A stretch of 64,000 nt of DNA, taken from positions 1 through 64,000 of the forward strand of contig NZ_BJXA01000011.1 in the NCBI RefSeq assembly GCF_007990755.1, read 5' to 3'. Shown one piece after another: positions 25,968-35,659 of the stretch. Source of the DNA: Nocardia ninae NBRC 108245. GTDB lineage: Bacteria > Actinomycetota > Actinomycetes > Mycobacteriales > Mycobacteriaceae. The translations under genes were made by a program, and so were the position numbers. Each line of letters starts with the position of its first letter. Position 1 is the first letter of the stretch. The notes below the pieces were generated by a model that was not told where the DNA came from, ran no database searches, and saw only the letters and a list, made by a program, of their open reading frames with translations.

Positions 25968-28241
25968 ATGACCATCGAGCTCGACCCGATCACTCGACCC
26001 GACTCGACCGACTCGCCGAACCGCATCTCCCTCGCCGTCACCGGTATGAGCTGTGCGGCCTGCTCCACTCGGGTGGAACGCAAGCTCAACAAGATCGATG
26101 GAGTCACCGCGTCGGTGAACTACGCGACCGGCATCGCGACGATCGACGCGGTCGGCGACCTGACCGCCGAGCAGCTGTGCGCCGAGGTCGAGGCCACCGG
26201 CTTCGGGGCGTCGCCGGTCACCGACCGCGCCGAGACGATCCGTTCGACGCCGGAGGACGCGCAGGTCAGCGATCTGCTGCGGCGGCTGGTCGTCGCGCTG
26301 ATGGCGTTCTTCCCGCTGGCCGACCTCTCGGTGATGTTCGCCACCATCCCGTCCACCCGGATCACCGGCTGGCAGCTGATCCTCACCGTGCTCGCGCTGC
26401 CCGTCGTGGTCTGGTCGGCGGCGCCGTTCCACCGCAAGGCTTTCGCCAATGCCAAGGCCGGTGCGGCCAGCATGGACACCCTGGTCTCGGTCGGCGTGCT
26501 CACCGCGACGCTGTGGTCGTTGGACACCATGTTCCTGCACCCGAACCGTTCCGAGCCTGCCCCCGACGGGGTCTGGGCGGCGATCTGGGCCAGTGACGCG
26601 ATCTACCTCGAGGTGGCCGCGGGTGTCACCGCATTCGTGTTGGCGGGGCGGTATTTCGAGGCGAAGGCCAAGCGCTCGGCGGGCAGCGCGCTGCGTGCGC
26701 TGGCCGCGCTCGGTGCCCGCGAGGTCACCGTGCTGACCCGCGACGACCGCGAATTACGCGTGCCCATCGGCGAACTCGTGGAAGGGCAGCGCTTCGTGGT
26801 GCGCCCTGGTGAGACCATCGCCACGGACGGCCTTGTCGTAGCGGGTGAATCGAGCGTCGACGCCAGCGCGATGACCGGTGAATCCCTCCCGGTCGACGTG
26901 ACGGCGGGCATGGCGGTGATCGGCGGCACCACCGCGCTCACCGGTCGCCTGATCGTGGAAGCCGCTGCGGTAGGGGCGGATACGAAGCTGTCCGGGATGA
27001 TCCGGCTGGTCGAACAGGCGCAGACCGGCAAGGCGCGCATGCAGCGGATCGCCGATCGGGTGTCGGCGGTGTTCGTTCCGTTCGTCTTCCTCCTGACCGC
27101 CGTGACCTTCGTGAGCTGGCTCGTCACCGGTGCCGGTGCGGATCGGGCCGCGGCCGCCGCGCTGGCGGTGCTGGTGGTGGCGTGCCCGTGCGCGCTGGGC
27201 CTGGCCATCCCGACCGCGCTGATGGTGGCCTCAGGACGCGGTGCGCAACTGGGCATTTTCATCAAGGGACATCAGGCGCTGGAAGCCACCCGCGACGTCG
27301 ACACCGTCGTGCTGGACAAGACCGGCACCGTCACCAACGGCGCGATGAGCGTGGTCGCGGTGACCGAGCGCGAGCCGTTCAGCACGGCGGAGGTGCTGCG
27401 CCTGGCCGGTGCGGTGGAGGCGGCGTCCGAACACGCGGTGGCCGCGGCGATCACCCGCCACGCCCGCGACGTGGTCGAGGAATTGCCCGCCGTCGAATCC
27501 TTCGAGGCACTACCGGGATTGGGTGCCAGCGGCACGGTAGATGGCCGCCGCGTGCTGGTGGGCCGAGCGCGGCTGTTCGACGATCAAGGCATCGGCATCC
27601 CACAGGAACTGAATCGCGCTGTCCGGCAACAGGAACGCTGCGGGCGCACCGTGGTGCTGGTCGCCGTGGACGGTGCGGTCGTCGCGGTGATCGCGGTGGC
27701 CGATACCGTCAAGGACACCGCGGCCGCCGCGATCGCCCGGCTGCACCGGCTCGGGCTGCGGGTCATGATGTTCACCGGTGACAACGCCTACGCGGCGCAA
27801 TCGGTGGCCGACGAGATCGGCATCGATGAGGTTGTCGCCGAACTGCTTCCGGAGGGCAAGGTCGACCTGATCGCCCGCATGCAGGAGCAGGGGCGCCGCG
27901 TGGTGATGGTCGGCGACGGCATCAACGACGGTGCGGCGCTGGCCACCGCCGACCTCGGCATGGCGATCGGCGCGGGCACCGACGTCGCGATCGCCGCCGC
28001 CGACGTCATCCTGGTGCGCGAGGACCTCGGCGCCGTGGCCGACGCCATCGAGCTGGCGCATGCCACGTTGCGCACCATCAAGGGAAACCTGGTGTGGGCC
28101 TTCGGCTACAACGTGATCGCCATCCCGGTGGCCGCGCTCGGGTTCCTGAATCCGCTGATCGCCGGGGCGGCCATGGCGTTCTCGTCGTTCTTCGTGGTCT
28201 CGAACAGCTTGCGGCTGCGGCGAGTTCGCTTCGATCGCTAG
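25968..28241 (+). CDS. ctpA: Cu(I)-translocating P1B-type ATPase (CtpA/CopA-like)
   Basis: Membrane pump of 757 residues that moves Cu(I) across the membrane with ATP. An N-terminal heavy-metal domain carries GMSCAAC (C29, C32). The CPC motif is in VVACPCALGLAIP, the phosphorylated Asp in DKTGTVTNG, and the hinge in GDGINDGAALATADLG. The last two helices have the Cu(I)-type residues (GYNVIAIP and MAFSSFFVVSNSLRL). It follows the zinc-finger gene by 13 bp and should share its promoter. In an acquisition setting it probably supplies copper to extracytoplasmic cuproenzymes rather than providing detoxification, as proposed for some mycobacterial Ctp pumps. Confidence 0.92.
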   Translation: MTIELDPITRPDSTDSPNRISLAVTGMSCAACSTRVERKLNKIDGVTASVNYATGIATIDAVGDLTAEQLCAEVEATGFGASPVTDRAETIRSTPEDAQVSDLLRRLVVALMAFFPLADLSVMFATIPSTRITGWQLILTVLALPVVVWSAAPFHRKAFANAKAGAASMDTLVSVGVLTATLWSLDTMFLHPNRSEPAPDGVWAAIWASDAIYLEVAAGVTAFVLAGRYFEAKAKRSAGSALRALAALGAREVTVLTRDDRELRVPIGELVEGQRFVVRPGETIATDGLVVAGESSVDASAMTGESLPVDVTAGMAVIGGTTALTGRLIVEAAAVGADTKLSGMIRLVEQAQTGKARMQRIADRVSAVFVPFVFLLTAVTFVSWLVTGAGADRAAAAALAVLVVACPCALGLAIPTALMVASGRGAQLGIFIKGHQALEATRDVDTVVLDKTGTVTNGAMSVVAVTEREPFSTAEVLRLAGAVEAASEHAVAAAITRHARDVVEELPAVESFEALPGLGASGTVDGRRVLVGRARLFDDQGIGIPQELNRAVRQQERCGRTVVLVAVDGAVVAVIAVADTVKDTAAAAIARLHRLGLRVMMFTGDNAYAAQSVADEIGIDEVVAELLPEGKVDLIARMQEQGRRVVMVGDGINDGAALATADLGMAIGAGTDVAIAAADVILVREDLGAVADAIELAHATLRTIKGNLVWAFGYNVIAIPVAALGFLNPLIAGAAMAFSSFFVVSNSLRLRRVRFDR

Positions 28242-28260
28242 CCGCGCCCCCGATAAGGCC

Positions 28261-30234
28261 TCAACGACGGGACTGGGCCAGTTGGTCCAGCATGGCGTTG
28301 TACGCGGCGAGATCGGAGTCGCCGTAGTCGTCGTCCTTGCGGTCGGTGCGCACCGCGGTGCGGCGGTCCTGGGCCACCCACTGGGTGAGCAGCGCACCGA
28401 CCACGAGCAGGATCGGGATTTCGCCGGAGACCCAGGCGATGCCGCCGCCGACGCGCTGATCGGCGAGCAGGTCGATCCGCCACGGCAGTTGCAGGTTCGT
28501 GTAGAAACGCGACCCGATGACGGTGTTCATCGACATCACCGCGACACCGAAGAAAGCGTGAAAAGGCATGACCGCGAACAGCATCCCGAGCCTGCCCAGA
28601 TGTGGCAGCCGGCGCGGGCCCGGGTCGATGCCGATGATGCCCCAGTAGTACAGGTAGCCGACGATCAGGAAGTGCACGTTCATCAGCACGTGCCCCCAGT
28701 GGTAGCGGATCAAGCTCTCGAACAGTGGCGTGAAATACAAGCCGTAGAGCGAGATCACGAACAACGACAGCGCGGTCGCGGGGTGGGCGATCACCGCGGT
28801 CGGTCGCGAATGCAGCAGCGCGAGTACCCATTCGCGCACACCGTGCACCGCGCCGCGCTTGGCCGCCGGGACCGCGCGCAGCAGCAGGGTCACCGGCGCG
28901 CCGAGCACCAGCAGCACCGGCACGAACATGTTCAAGGCCATGTGCGTGATCATGTGCATGCTGAACATCGCGAAACCGTAGGTGCCGATGCCCGAGGAGG
29001 TCGCGATCAGCAGCGCCACACAACCGCTGATCCAGGAAATGGTGCGCCACTTCGACCACTCGTCGCCGCGCCGCCACAACCGCAGCACGCCGAGCGCGTA
29101 CAGCACGATCGCGGCCACCGCGGCGGTGCCGAGCACGAGGTCGAAGCGCCACAACGTCATCAGCCGCAGCAGGTTCGGCCGGTCGAACAGGTCGAAGCCG
29201 AGGAAGACCTGCTGCGCGGTGAACGACCGGTCGGCGAAGGCCGGGGCGGGCTGTACCGCCATGGCCACCGTCGCGCCGAGCGCTATCGCGGAAAGCGCTC
29301 CGCCGGAAGCGATCAGGAAGGCGGTGCGGGGGCCGGGCTGCCGGTGGCGCAGCACGACGCGCATGGTCAGCGCGAGGTCGACGCCTACCGCGACCACCAC
29401 CAGTGCCAGCCGCCCGTACCCGGTACCGAGCACATCCCGCCAGGGCAGCAGGATCAGCCAGAGCACGAGGCCACTGAGGGTCGCCGCCGCCAGGCACAGC
29501 AGAGTGATCGTCGCACCGCGATGTACCGCGGTGCGCGCGTGTGACCCGTTGCGCCGCAGGTGTTCCGCGACGCACCACAGCAGTCCGGGCAGCACCGATA
29601 CCGCGAGCTGGAAGACGATCATCGCGCCGGTGCCGTAGTCGTGATTCGGACCCTCCCCCGCGTTGCCCACCATCGCGGGGGGCAGCACGCCGATGGCGGC
29701 CACCAGCATGAGCACCGCTGCCCCGTTCCAGGACAACATGATTCGAGCACCAAGGGTCACCACTGCGGCAAGCAGGGCGACCACGATCCACGCCTTCGGC
29801 TTTTCGCCGGCGTCGATCAGCGGGCCGAGCGCGCCCAGCCGGAAGAGACTGGAGACGGTCAATCCGCCCACATTCGCGGCGGTCACCGGGATCAGCGCCA
29901 ACGCCGACACCAGCCACACCGCACCGGCCCGCTCGGCCAGGCGCAGGCCGGAGTAGCCGTCGACATCGAGGCGGCCGCGGCCGGTGACCGCGGTACAGCA
30001 CACCGCGTAGACCAGGGCGCCGAGCGCGGTCGCACCCGCCAGCGCGGCGGCAACACGCAGCACCACGTACGCGAGCACGTCGACGAAGCCGGGATAGGCG
30101 GTTCCGGCGGCCCGGTACGGCGTCGCGCCCGCTTCCACCACCGAGCCGATGACGAGGGCGAGCAGAACGGCCGTCGCGACCAGCCAGACGAGGTGGACCG
30201 TCGAGCGTTTCACCTGCACGTTTCCGTCCACCAT
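28261..30234 (-). CDS. CopD-CtaG fusion, copper import/cytochrome oxidase assembly protein
   Basis: Polytopic membrane protein of 657 residues, like Rv0102. The N-terminal half is CopD-like (about eight helices). The C-terminal half is a caa3_CtaG domain with copper-binding-type Met/His patches: FAMFSMHMITHMALNMF, HWGHVLMNVHF and FAVMPFHAFFGVAVMSMNT. CtaG-type proteins deliver copper to cytochrome c oxidase. It is convergent with the Cu ATPase (19 bp apart). A GGAACT-N16-CGAC element lies 44-69 bp upstream of its start, so it is likely co-regulated with the isonitrile operon. The ATG at 30234 has only CGAGG adjacent, so the start is uncertain. Confidence 0.88.
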   Translation of the reverse strand: MVDGNVQVKRSTVHLVWLVATAVLLALVIGSVVEAGATPYRAAGTAYPGFVDVLAYVVLRVAAALAGATALGALVYAVCCTAVTGRGRLDVDGYSGLRLAERAGAVWLVSALALIPVTAANVGGLTVSSLFRLGALGPLIDAGEKPKAWIVVALLAAVVTLGARIMLSWNGAAVLMLVAAIGVLPPAMVGNAGEGPNHDYGTGAMIVFQLAVSVLPGLLWCVAEHLRRNGSHARTAVHRGATITLLCLAAATLSGLVLWLILLPWRDVLGTGYGRLALVVVAVGVDLALTMRVVLRHRQPGPRTAFLIASGGALSAIALGATVAMAVQPAPAFADRSFTAQQVFLGFDLFDRPNLLRLMTLWRFDLVLGTAAVAAIVLYALGVLRLWRRGDEWSKWRTISWISGCVALLIATSSGIGTYGFAMFSMHMITHMALNMFVPVLLVLGAPVTLLLRAVPAAKRGAVHGVREWVLALLHSRPTAVIAHPATALSLFVISLYGLYFTPLFESLIRYHWGHVLMNVHFLIVGYLYYWGIIGIDPGPRRLPHLGRLGMLFAVMPFHAFFGVAVMSMNTVIGSRFYTNLQLPWRIDLLADQRVGGGIAWVSGEIPILLVVGALLTQWVAQDRRTAVRTDRKDDDYGDSDLAAYNAMLDQLAQSRR

Positions 30235-30277
30235 CCTCGAGTACGAAAGTTGCCCCTGAACCAGGCCTCGCTGACCG

Positions 30278-30303
30278 GTCGGCCGCGGCGCCGGGAAAGT
30301 TCC
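30278..30303 (-). promoter_or_regulatory. ECF-type promoter of copD-ctaG
   Basis: On the minus strand GGAACT begins at 30303 and CGAC lies at 30281-30278, with 17 bp between GGAAC and CGAC, the same spacing as at 14019 and 25175. Unlike those two, the start codon is 43 bases further on, giving a short leader. Confidence 0.65.
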
Positions 30304-30361
30304 GACGTCGACCCGACTGCGATGCAGGTCACATTTCGTGGGTGGTGGTCGAGCTCGCGGC

Positions 30362-31192
30362 TCAGACGGTGTTCGCGCTGATTCCGCCGGAGATCGTCAG
30401 GGCCTCGCCGTTGAAGTGCCGCCCGTGCTCGGACACCAGCAGCAAGACCGCGTCAGCGACCTCGTCCGGTGCGATCAGATCGCCGTTCGGCGGGCCGGCG
30501 GCGAACATCTCCATCACGTCTTCCCTGGTGGGATTCTCCTTGTCCGGCAGCATCAGTCGATACATCGCCGGATTCTGGATCATGTCGGTATCCACGCCGC
30601 CGGGCAGCACCGCGTTGACGGTGATCCCGTACTCCACCACCTCCAGCGACACCGACTTGACCAGACCGACCACACCCCATTTCGCGGCCGCATAGTGTCC
30701 GGCGTTGCGCACGCCCATCCGGGCCACGATGGAAGAGGTGGCCACGATGCGGCCCCAGCGGCGTTCGATCATGTGCGGCAGCACCGCGCGGATGCTGTGG
30801 AAGACACCGTTGAGGTTGGTGTCGATCATGTCCTGCCACATCTCGTCGCCCATCTCGGCGATCGGCGCGTTGGACGCGATGCCGGCATTGGCGATCAGGA
30901 TGTCGATGTGACCGAAGTCATCGATGGCGCGCTGGGCGACCGCGTTCATCTCCGTCTGACTTCGTACATCGGCCCTGAGCGGCACGCAGCGGCGTCCGGT
31001 CTCCTCGACCAGCTTGGCCGTCTCGGCCAGATCGTCCTCGGCGCTCATCGGATACGGCACGCTCGCGATCTGCTCGGCGATATCGCAGACCACGATGTCC
31101 GCGCCCGCCGCCGCCAGCGCGACCGCATGAGCACGACCCTGCCCGCGGGCACCGCCGGTGATCACCGCTACCTTGTCATCGAGATTCCCCAT
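30362..31192 (-). CDS. SDR oxidoreductase, probably mycofactocin-coupled
   Basis: Short-chain dehydrogenase of 276 residues. The nucleotide motif TGGARGQGRAHAVALA (~11-26) and the catalytic Ser-Tyr-Lys (SSIVARMG, then YAAAKWG) are present. The long insert after strand 2 (ASVPYPMSAEDDLAETAKLVEETGRR) is the mark of the mycofactocin-coupled subfamily, which keeps a non-exchangeable NAD(H) re-oxidised by mycofactocin. No mycofactocin genes are in this window. Substrate unknown, probably an alcohol. Confidence 0.88.
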   Translation of the reverse strand: MGNLDDKVAVITGGARGQGRAHAVALAAAGADIVVCDIAEQIASVPYPMSAEDDLAETAKLVEETGRRCVPLRADVRSQTEMNAVAQRAIDDFGHIDILIANAGIASNAPIAEMGDEMWQDMIDTNLNGVFHSIRAVLPHMIERRWGRIVATSSIVARMGVRNAGHYAAAKWGVVGLVKSVSLEVVEYGITVNAVLPGGVDTDMIQNPAMYRLMLPDKENPTREDVMEMFAAGPPNGDLIAPDEVADAVLLLVSEHGRHFNGEALTISGGISANTV

Positions 31193-31424
31193 ATCGGGCC
31201 CCTCACCAAGATCGGCATGTGCTCGGCCGAAACCATCGTTTCACGCCGAATCGGTGTGCGGTTGCCGTTTACGTTCGTATTGTCCAGCCCAGTGCACGAA
31301 ACGTTCCGGGTCGGCGCAGCGACGAAGTGGATGCGGTGTGTGTCGCAGCATCCGGTAGGACTCGTCTGCGCCACAACACCCAGGCGCGCGGCCCAGCGCG
31401 CCCACAATGGTCCCAGGGGGCCAG

Positions 31425-31649
31425 ATGACCGATTGTGAGTACCGCGCCGTGGATCTCGACCAGCTCGTCCGACCTATCGACACCGACTACGACGTGACCG
31501 TGGTGCGCGCGCTGGACAGCCCGCGGCTGCGCAGGCTGATGTACACCGTGGTCGGGCTCTCGCACGACTCCATCGATCTGCTGTCGACCATGAGCGACCG
31601 GTTGCGCGCGGTCGAGGGCATGCTGGTGCGCGACCCGCTCGACTGCTGA
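31425..31649 (+). CDS. Small hypothetical protein
   Basis: Protein of 74 residues with no recognised family, acidic and without a signal peptide (YDVTVVRALDSPRLRRLMYTVVGLSHDSIDLL). It may form two or three helices. An AGGGGG motif four bases before the ATG supports the start. It lies alone between a divergent SDR and a convergent P450 gene. Confidence 0.6.
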   Translation: MTDCEYRAVDLDQLVRPIDTDYDVTVVRALDSPRLRRLMYTVVGLSHDSIDLLSTMSDRLRAVEGMLVRDPLDC

Positions 31650-31655
31650 GCGGGA

Positions 31656-32951
31656 TCAGACGGTACTACTGGCCGCGGGCAGTCCCGGCGCGGCCGGTAT
31701 CCGTTGATAGCCACGGAGATTGACCAGCCCGCGGCGCTCGGGCGGGCCGGTGAGCCGCAGCCCGGGGAAGCGCTCGTACAGCGCCGACAGGGCGATCACG
31801 CCCTCGGTCCTGGCCAGACTGGCGCCCAGGCAGGCGTGCACGCCGCTGCTGAACGACAGGTGGTCCTTCGCGTTGGGTCTGGTCACGTCGAATCGCGTGG
31901 GGTCGGCGAAGACGGCCGGGTCGCGGTTGGCGGCACCGAGCAGCAGCGACACCATCTCGCCGCGTGCGATCTTCTGGCCGGCTACCTCCCTGTCGCACAA
32001 CGCAATTCGGGCGGTCATCTGCACGGGGCTGTCGTAGCGCAGGATCTCCTCGACGGCCCCGGGCCACCGGTGCGGCTCGGCCCGCAGCAGGTCCAGCTGA
32101 TCCGGGTTCTCGTGCAATGCCACGATGCCGTTGCCGAGCAGGTTGACCGTCGTTTCGAAGCCCGCCCCGGTGACCAGCGTGGCGGTAGCCATCAGTTCCG
32201 GCTTGGTCAGCAGGCCGCCGACGGTCAGTTCGCTGAGGATGTTGTCGCCGGGATCGGCGCGCAATTGCTCGATGTGCCCTTCGAGATAGTCCTGACTGTC
32301 GCGCAGGGCGGCCATCGCGCCGCGGAACGCGCGCCAGGAGATGCCGACGTCGAGCAGTGGCGCGCCCGCGTGGCCGAGTTCCAGTAACTCGCCCTCCTTC
32401 TCCTTCGGCACACCGAGAATTTCGCAGATGATCGCCACCGGCAGTAGCCGCGCGAAGTCCTGGATCAGGTCGGCGGCGGGGCGGGTCGCCAGGTCGGCCA
32501 GGAGTTCGTCGGTCACCTCGGCAATCCGATCGCGCAAGCGGGCGACGGCGCGCGGGGTGAATTCCTGGGCGACGAGCTTGCGGTACCGGGTGTGCTCCGG
32601 CGGGTCGACCATCAGCATCGACGGCGGCTCCACCGGGTTCGCCAGCTTCGGATCGGTGGCCCGCAGCAGGCGCAGCACCGGGCCGGGCAGGTTCATCGTC
32701 TCCGGCGGGGTGACGCCGAAGTTTTTGTCGCGCAGAATGTTCCGGCAGACTTCATGGTCGGCGGAGACCCAGGAGAACGGAGTCCGGACCAGCCTGCCCT
32801 GCTCGCGGACGCGGTCACCGAACGGGTAGGGGTTCGGTCCGGCGCGCCGTCCCGCGAGGATCTCGGACACGGGATCGCCACGGCGGGCCCGCATTCGGAG
32901 GAACGCACCCGGGCCGCCGTGCAGTATCGCCCACCTGATCCAACTCTTCAT
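31656..32951 (-). CDS. Cytochrome P450
   Basis: Soluble bacterial haem-thiolate monooxygenase of 431 residues. The haem ligand Cys is in FSSGVHACLG (~375). The I-helix oxygen-activation stretch is VTGAGFETTVNLL, and the K-helix ExxR is EEILR. Typical HTRYRKLVAQEFTPRAV is near residue 120. Its redox partners are not encoded nearby. Substrate cannot be predicted. The neighbouring SDR on the same strand could act on the same compound, but 230 bp and a gene of opposite strand lie between them. Confidence 0.92.
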   Translation of the reverse strand: MKSWIRWAILHGGPGAFLRMRARRGDPVSEILAGRRAGPNPYPFGDRVREQGRLVRTPFSWVSADHEVCRNILRDKNFGVTPPETMNLPGPVLRLLRATDPKLANPVEPPSMLMVDPPEHTRYRKLVAQEFTPRAVARLRDRIAEVTDELLADLATRPAADLIQDFARLLPVAIICEILGVPKEKEGELLELGHAGAPLLDVGISWRAFRGAMAALRDSQDYLEGHIEQLRADPGDNILSELTVGGLLTKPELMATATLVTGAGFETTVNLLGNGIVALHENPDQLDLLRAEPHRWPGAVEEILRYDSPVQMTARIALCDREVAGQKIARGEMVSLLLGAANRDPAVFADPTRFDVTRPNAKDHLSFSSGVHACLGASLARTEGVIALSALYERFPGLRLTGPPERRGLVNLRGYQRIPAAPGLPAASSTV

Positions 32952-33150
32952 CGTGGCCCCCGCCTGTGTCGTCGAATTCCCTCACGGTACGCACCGGTAG
33001 CGCGGCGCGCATCGGCCCACGGTGGCAGCTGAGGCGAACCTTCGGCAAAGTCGATCAATCCCTGACATGAGACGGCGGTCACATGGTTTGGTGGAGACAG
33101 GCCGGTCGCGCCGGCCATAGCTGGACGGCGGTTCGGAGGTGGCGACAGCC

Positions 33151-34932
33151 ATGAGTGTGACGCAGACCGAACAACTTCAGGCGGTTCGACCTTATCCGCG
33201 ACGGATGGGGCCGAAGGGTTCCTACATCTGGAAGATGATCACGACCACCGATCCGAAGGTACTCGGGGTCATGTACCTGGTCTCGGCCATGTCGTTCTTC
33301 TTCATCGGCGGACTGATGGCGCTGCTGATGCGCGGCGAACTGGCGCGGCCCGGCATGCAGTTCTTGTCGCCGGAGCAGTACAACCAGCTGTTCACCATGC
33401 ACGGCACCCTGATGCTGCTGTTCTACGCCACCCCGATCGTCTTCGGTTTCGCGAATGCGGTGCTGCCCTTGCAGATCGGCGCGCCGGACGTCGCGTTCCC
33501 GCGGCTCAACGCGTTCAGCTATTGGCTGTATCTGTTCGGGGCGACCATCGCGACCGCGGGCTTCATCACCCCCGGCGGGGCCGCCGACTTCGGCTGGACC
33601 GGGTATACGCCGCTGAGCAACTTCCAGCACGCGCCCGGGGTGGGCGGCGATCTCTGGATCATGGGCCTGATCCTGTCCGGCCTCGGCACCATTCTCGGCG
33701 GCGTCAACATGATCACCACGATCATCTGCCTGCGTGCGCCCGGCATGATCATGTTCCGGATGCCCATCTTCACCTGGAACATCCTGATCACCAGCATCCT
33801 TGTGCTGCTTGCTTTTCCGATCCTCACGGCCGCGCTGTTCGCGCTGGCGATCGACCGCCACCTCGGCGCGCACATCTACGACCCGGCCAACGGTGGCGTG
33901 ATCCTGTGGCAGCACCTGTTCTGGTTCTTCGGCCATCCCGAGGTGTATATCGTGGCGCTGCCGTTCTTCGGCATCGTCACCGAGATCTTCCCGGTGTTCA
34001 GCCGCAAGCCGCTGTTCGGTTACACCGCACTGGTGTACGCGACGATCTCGATCGGCGCGCTGTCCGTTGCGGTCTGGGCACACCATATGTACGCGACGGG
34101 ATCCGTTCTGCTGCCGTTCTTTTCGCTGATGACCTTCTTGATCGCGGTGCCCACCGGGGTGAAGTTCTTCAACTGGATCTTCACGATGTGGCGCGGGCAG
34201 TTGACCTTCGAGACGCCGATGCTGTGGTCACTCGGCTTCCTGGTGACCTTCCTGTTCGGTGGACTGTCCGGCATCATCCTGGCCAGCCCGCCGCTCGACT
34301 TCCACGTCACCGACTCATATTTCGTGGTGGCGCACTTCCATTACGTGTTGTTCGGGACCATCGTGTTCGCGACGTTCGCGGGTATCTACTTCTGGTTCCC
34401 GAAGATGACCGGGCGGCTGATGGACGAGCGCCTCGGAAAGTTGCATTTCTGGACGACCTTCGTCGGCTTCCACACCACGTTCCTGGTGCAGCACTGGGTG
34501 GGTTCGGAGGGGATGCCGCGCCGCTACGCCGACTATCTGCCCAGCGACGGGTTCACCGTGCTGAACACCGTCTCCTCCATCGGCGCGTTCGTGCTCGGGG
34601 CGTCGATGCTGCCGTTCATCTGGAACGTCTTCAAGAGCTATCGGTACGGCGAAGTGGTCACCGTGGACGATCCGTGGGGTTACGGGAACTCGCTGGAATG
34701 GGCGACCACCTGCCCGCCGCCGCGGCACAACTTCTACGAGCTGCCCCGGATCCGGTCCGAACGGCCGGCCTTCGAGCTGCACTACCCGCACATGGTGGAG
34801 CGGATGCGGACCGAGGCGTACGCGGGCTGGGGTGCCGAGCAGCGGGCGGCGATGCTCGTCCAGGATCGTGCGATCGATGAGAACAGGCCCTCGCTGGAGA
34901 AAAAGCCGGGTATCGACAGCACGCCCGAATAG
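33151..34932 (+). CDS. ctaD: Cytochrome c oxidase subunit I
   Basis: Catalytic subunit (593 residues, 12 helices) of aa3-type oxidase, which reduces O2 to water and pumps protons. Haem a ligand region: [13 protein letters not shown]. CuB and cross-linked Tyr motif: [10 protein letters not shown]. The second CuB His pair is in WAHHMYATG, and the haem a3/a His pair in [11 protein letters not shown] at 33151 has GGAGG eleven bases upstream. Subunits II and III are not adjacent, so it may be a stand-alone or additional copy. It lies in the same 20-kb stretch as copper-acquisition genes, although no GGAACT-N16-CGAC element was seen upstream. Confidence 0.95.
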   Translation: MSVTQTEQLQAVRPYPRRMGPKGSYIWKMITTTDPKVLGVMYLVSAMSFFFIGGLMALLMRGELARPGMQFLSPEQYNQLFTMHGTLMLLFYATPIVFGFANAVLPLQIGAPDVAFPRLNAFSYWLYLFGATIATAGFITPGGAADFGWTGYTPLSNFQHAPGVGGDLWIMGLILSGLGTILGGVNMITTIICLRAPGMIMFRMPIFTWNILITSILVLLAFPILTAALFALAIDRHLGAHIYDPANGGVILWQHLFWFFGHPEVYIVALPFFGIVTEIFPVFSRKPLFGYTALVYATISIGALSVAVWAHHMYATGSVLLPFFSLMTFLIAVPTGVKFFNWIFTMWRGQLTFETPMLWSLGFLVTFLFGGLSGIILASPPLDFHVTDSYFVVAHFHYVLFGTIVFATFAGIYFWFPKMTGRLMDERLGKLHFWTTFVGFHTTFLVQHWVGSEGMPRRYADYLPSDGFTVLNTVSSIGAFVLGASMLPFIWNVFKSYRYGEVVTVDDPWGYGNSLEWATTCPPPRHNFYELPRIRSERPAFELHYPHMVERMRTEAYAGWGAEQRAAMLVQDRAIDENRPSLEKKPGIDSTPE

Positions 34933-34992
34933 CTATTGCTGAATCGGCAAAGAAGTTTGCCAGAACAGCCTCGCGCGTGGATCGTGGTGCTC

Positions 34993-35658
34993 ATGACCGA
35001 GACACACAACCACGGCAGCAGCCAGATGACCCCCTACGACGGCGACGATACGGTGGGTTACTGGGAGCACTTCTACCAGGAGCGGGAACGCGTCTGGTCC
35101 GGTCTGCCCAATGTCTTCCTCGTTCGCGAGATCGAGTCGATGTCACCGGGTTCCGCCCTGGACCTCGGGTGCGCGGAAGGCGCCGACGCCGTCTGGCTGG
35201 CCCAGCACGGTTGGCGCGTCACCGCCGTCGACGTCTCGGAGACCGCGCTGGGCCGTGCGCGGGCCCACGCCGCCGACGAGGGCATCACCGACATCGACTG
35301 GCAGCAACACGATCTCGCGAACTCCTTCCCCGAAGGACAATTCGACCTCGTCAACGCCCAATACCTGCACTCCCCCGTCGCACAGGCCGACGAACGCGAG
35401 AAGATCCTGCGCCGCGCCGCCGACGCCGTCGCCCCCGGCGGCCAACTCCTCATCGTCGGCCACGCCGGCTGGCCCACCTGGGTCCAAGACCCACCCAACA
35501 TCCACCTCCCCACCACCGCCGAGGTCCTCGCGGGCCTCCACCTCACCCCCACCGAATGGACAGTCGAAGCCGACGAAGTCGTCGACCGCGAACACGCCGG
35601 CCCAGAAGGCGAACCCGGAACCCGCCAGGACAACATCCTCCGCATCCGCCGCCACTGA
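34993..35658 (+). CDS. Class I SAM-dependent methyltransferase
   Basis: Protein of 221 residues with a Rossmann-type methyltransferase core: motif I ALDLGCAEGADAVWLA (~54), then VTAVDVSETALGRA and a PGGQLLIVGHAG strand. An N-terminal YWEHFYQERERVWSG is typical of the small-molecule or tellurite-resistance-like group. Substrate unknown. The ATG at 34993 is chosen over an upstream GTG; ribosome-binding support is weak for either. It ends one base before the convergent kinase stop. Confidence 0.85.
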   Translation: MTETHNHGSSQMTPYDGDDTVGYWEHFYQERERVWSGLPNVFLVREIESMSPGSALDLGCAEGADAVWLAQHGWRVTAVDVSETALGRARAHAADEGITDIDWQQHDLANSFPEGQFDLVNAQYLHSPVAQADEREKILRRAADAVAPGGQLLIVGHAGWPTWVQDPPNIHLPTTAEVLAGLHLTPTEWTVEADEVVDREHAGPEGEPGTRQDNILRIRRH

Positions 35659-35659
35659 T

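Noticed and set aside
28282-29544. Long plus-strand open frame
   Set aside because: Antisense shadow of the CopD-CtaG membrane protein; composition is Gln/His/Arg-rich as expected for a GC-rich reverse frame.
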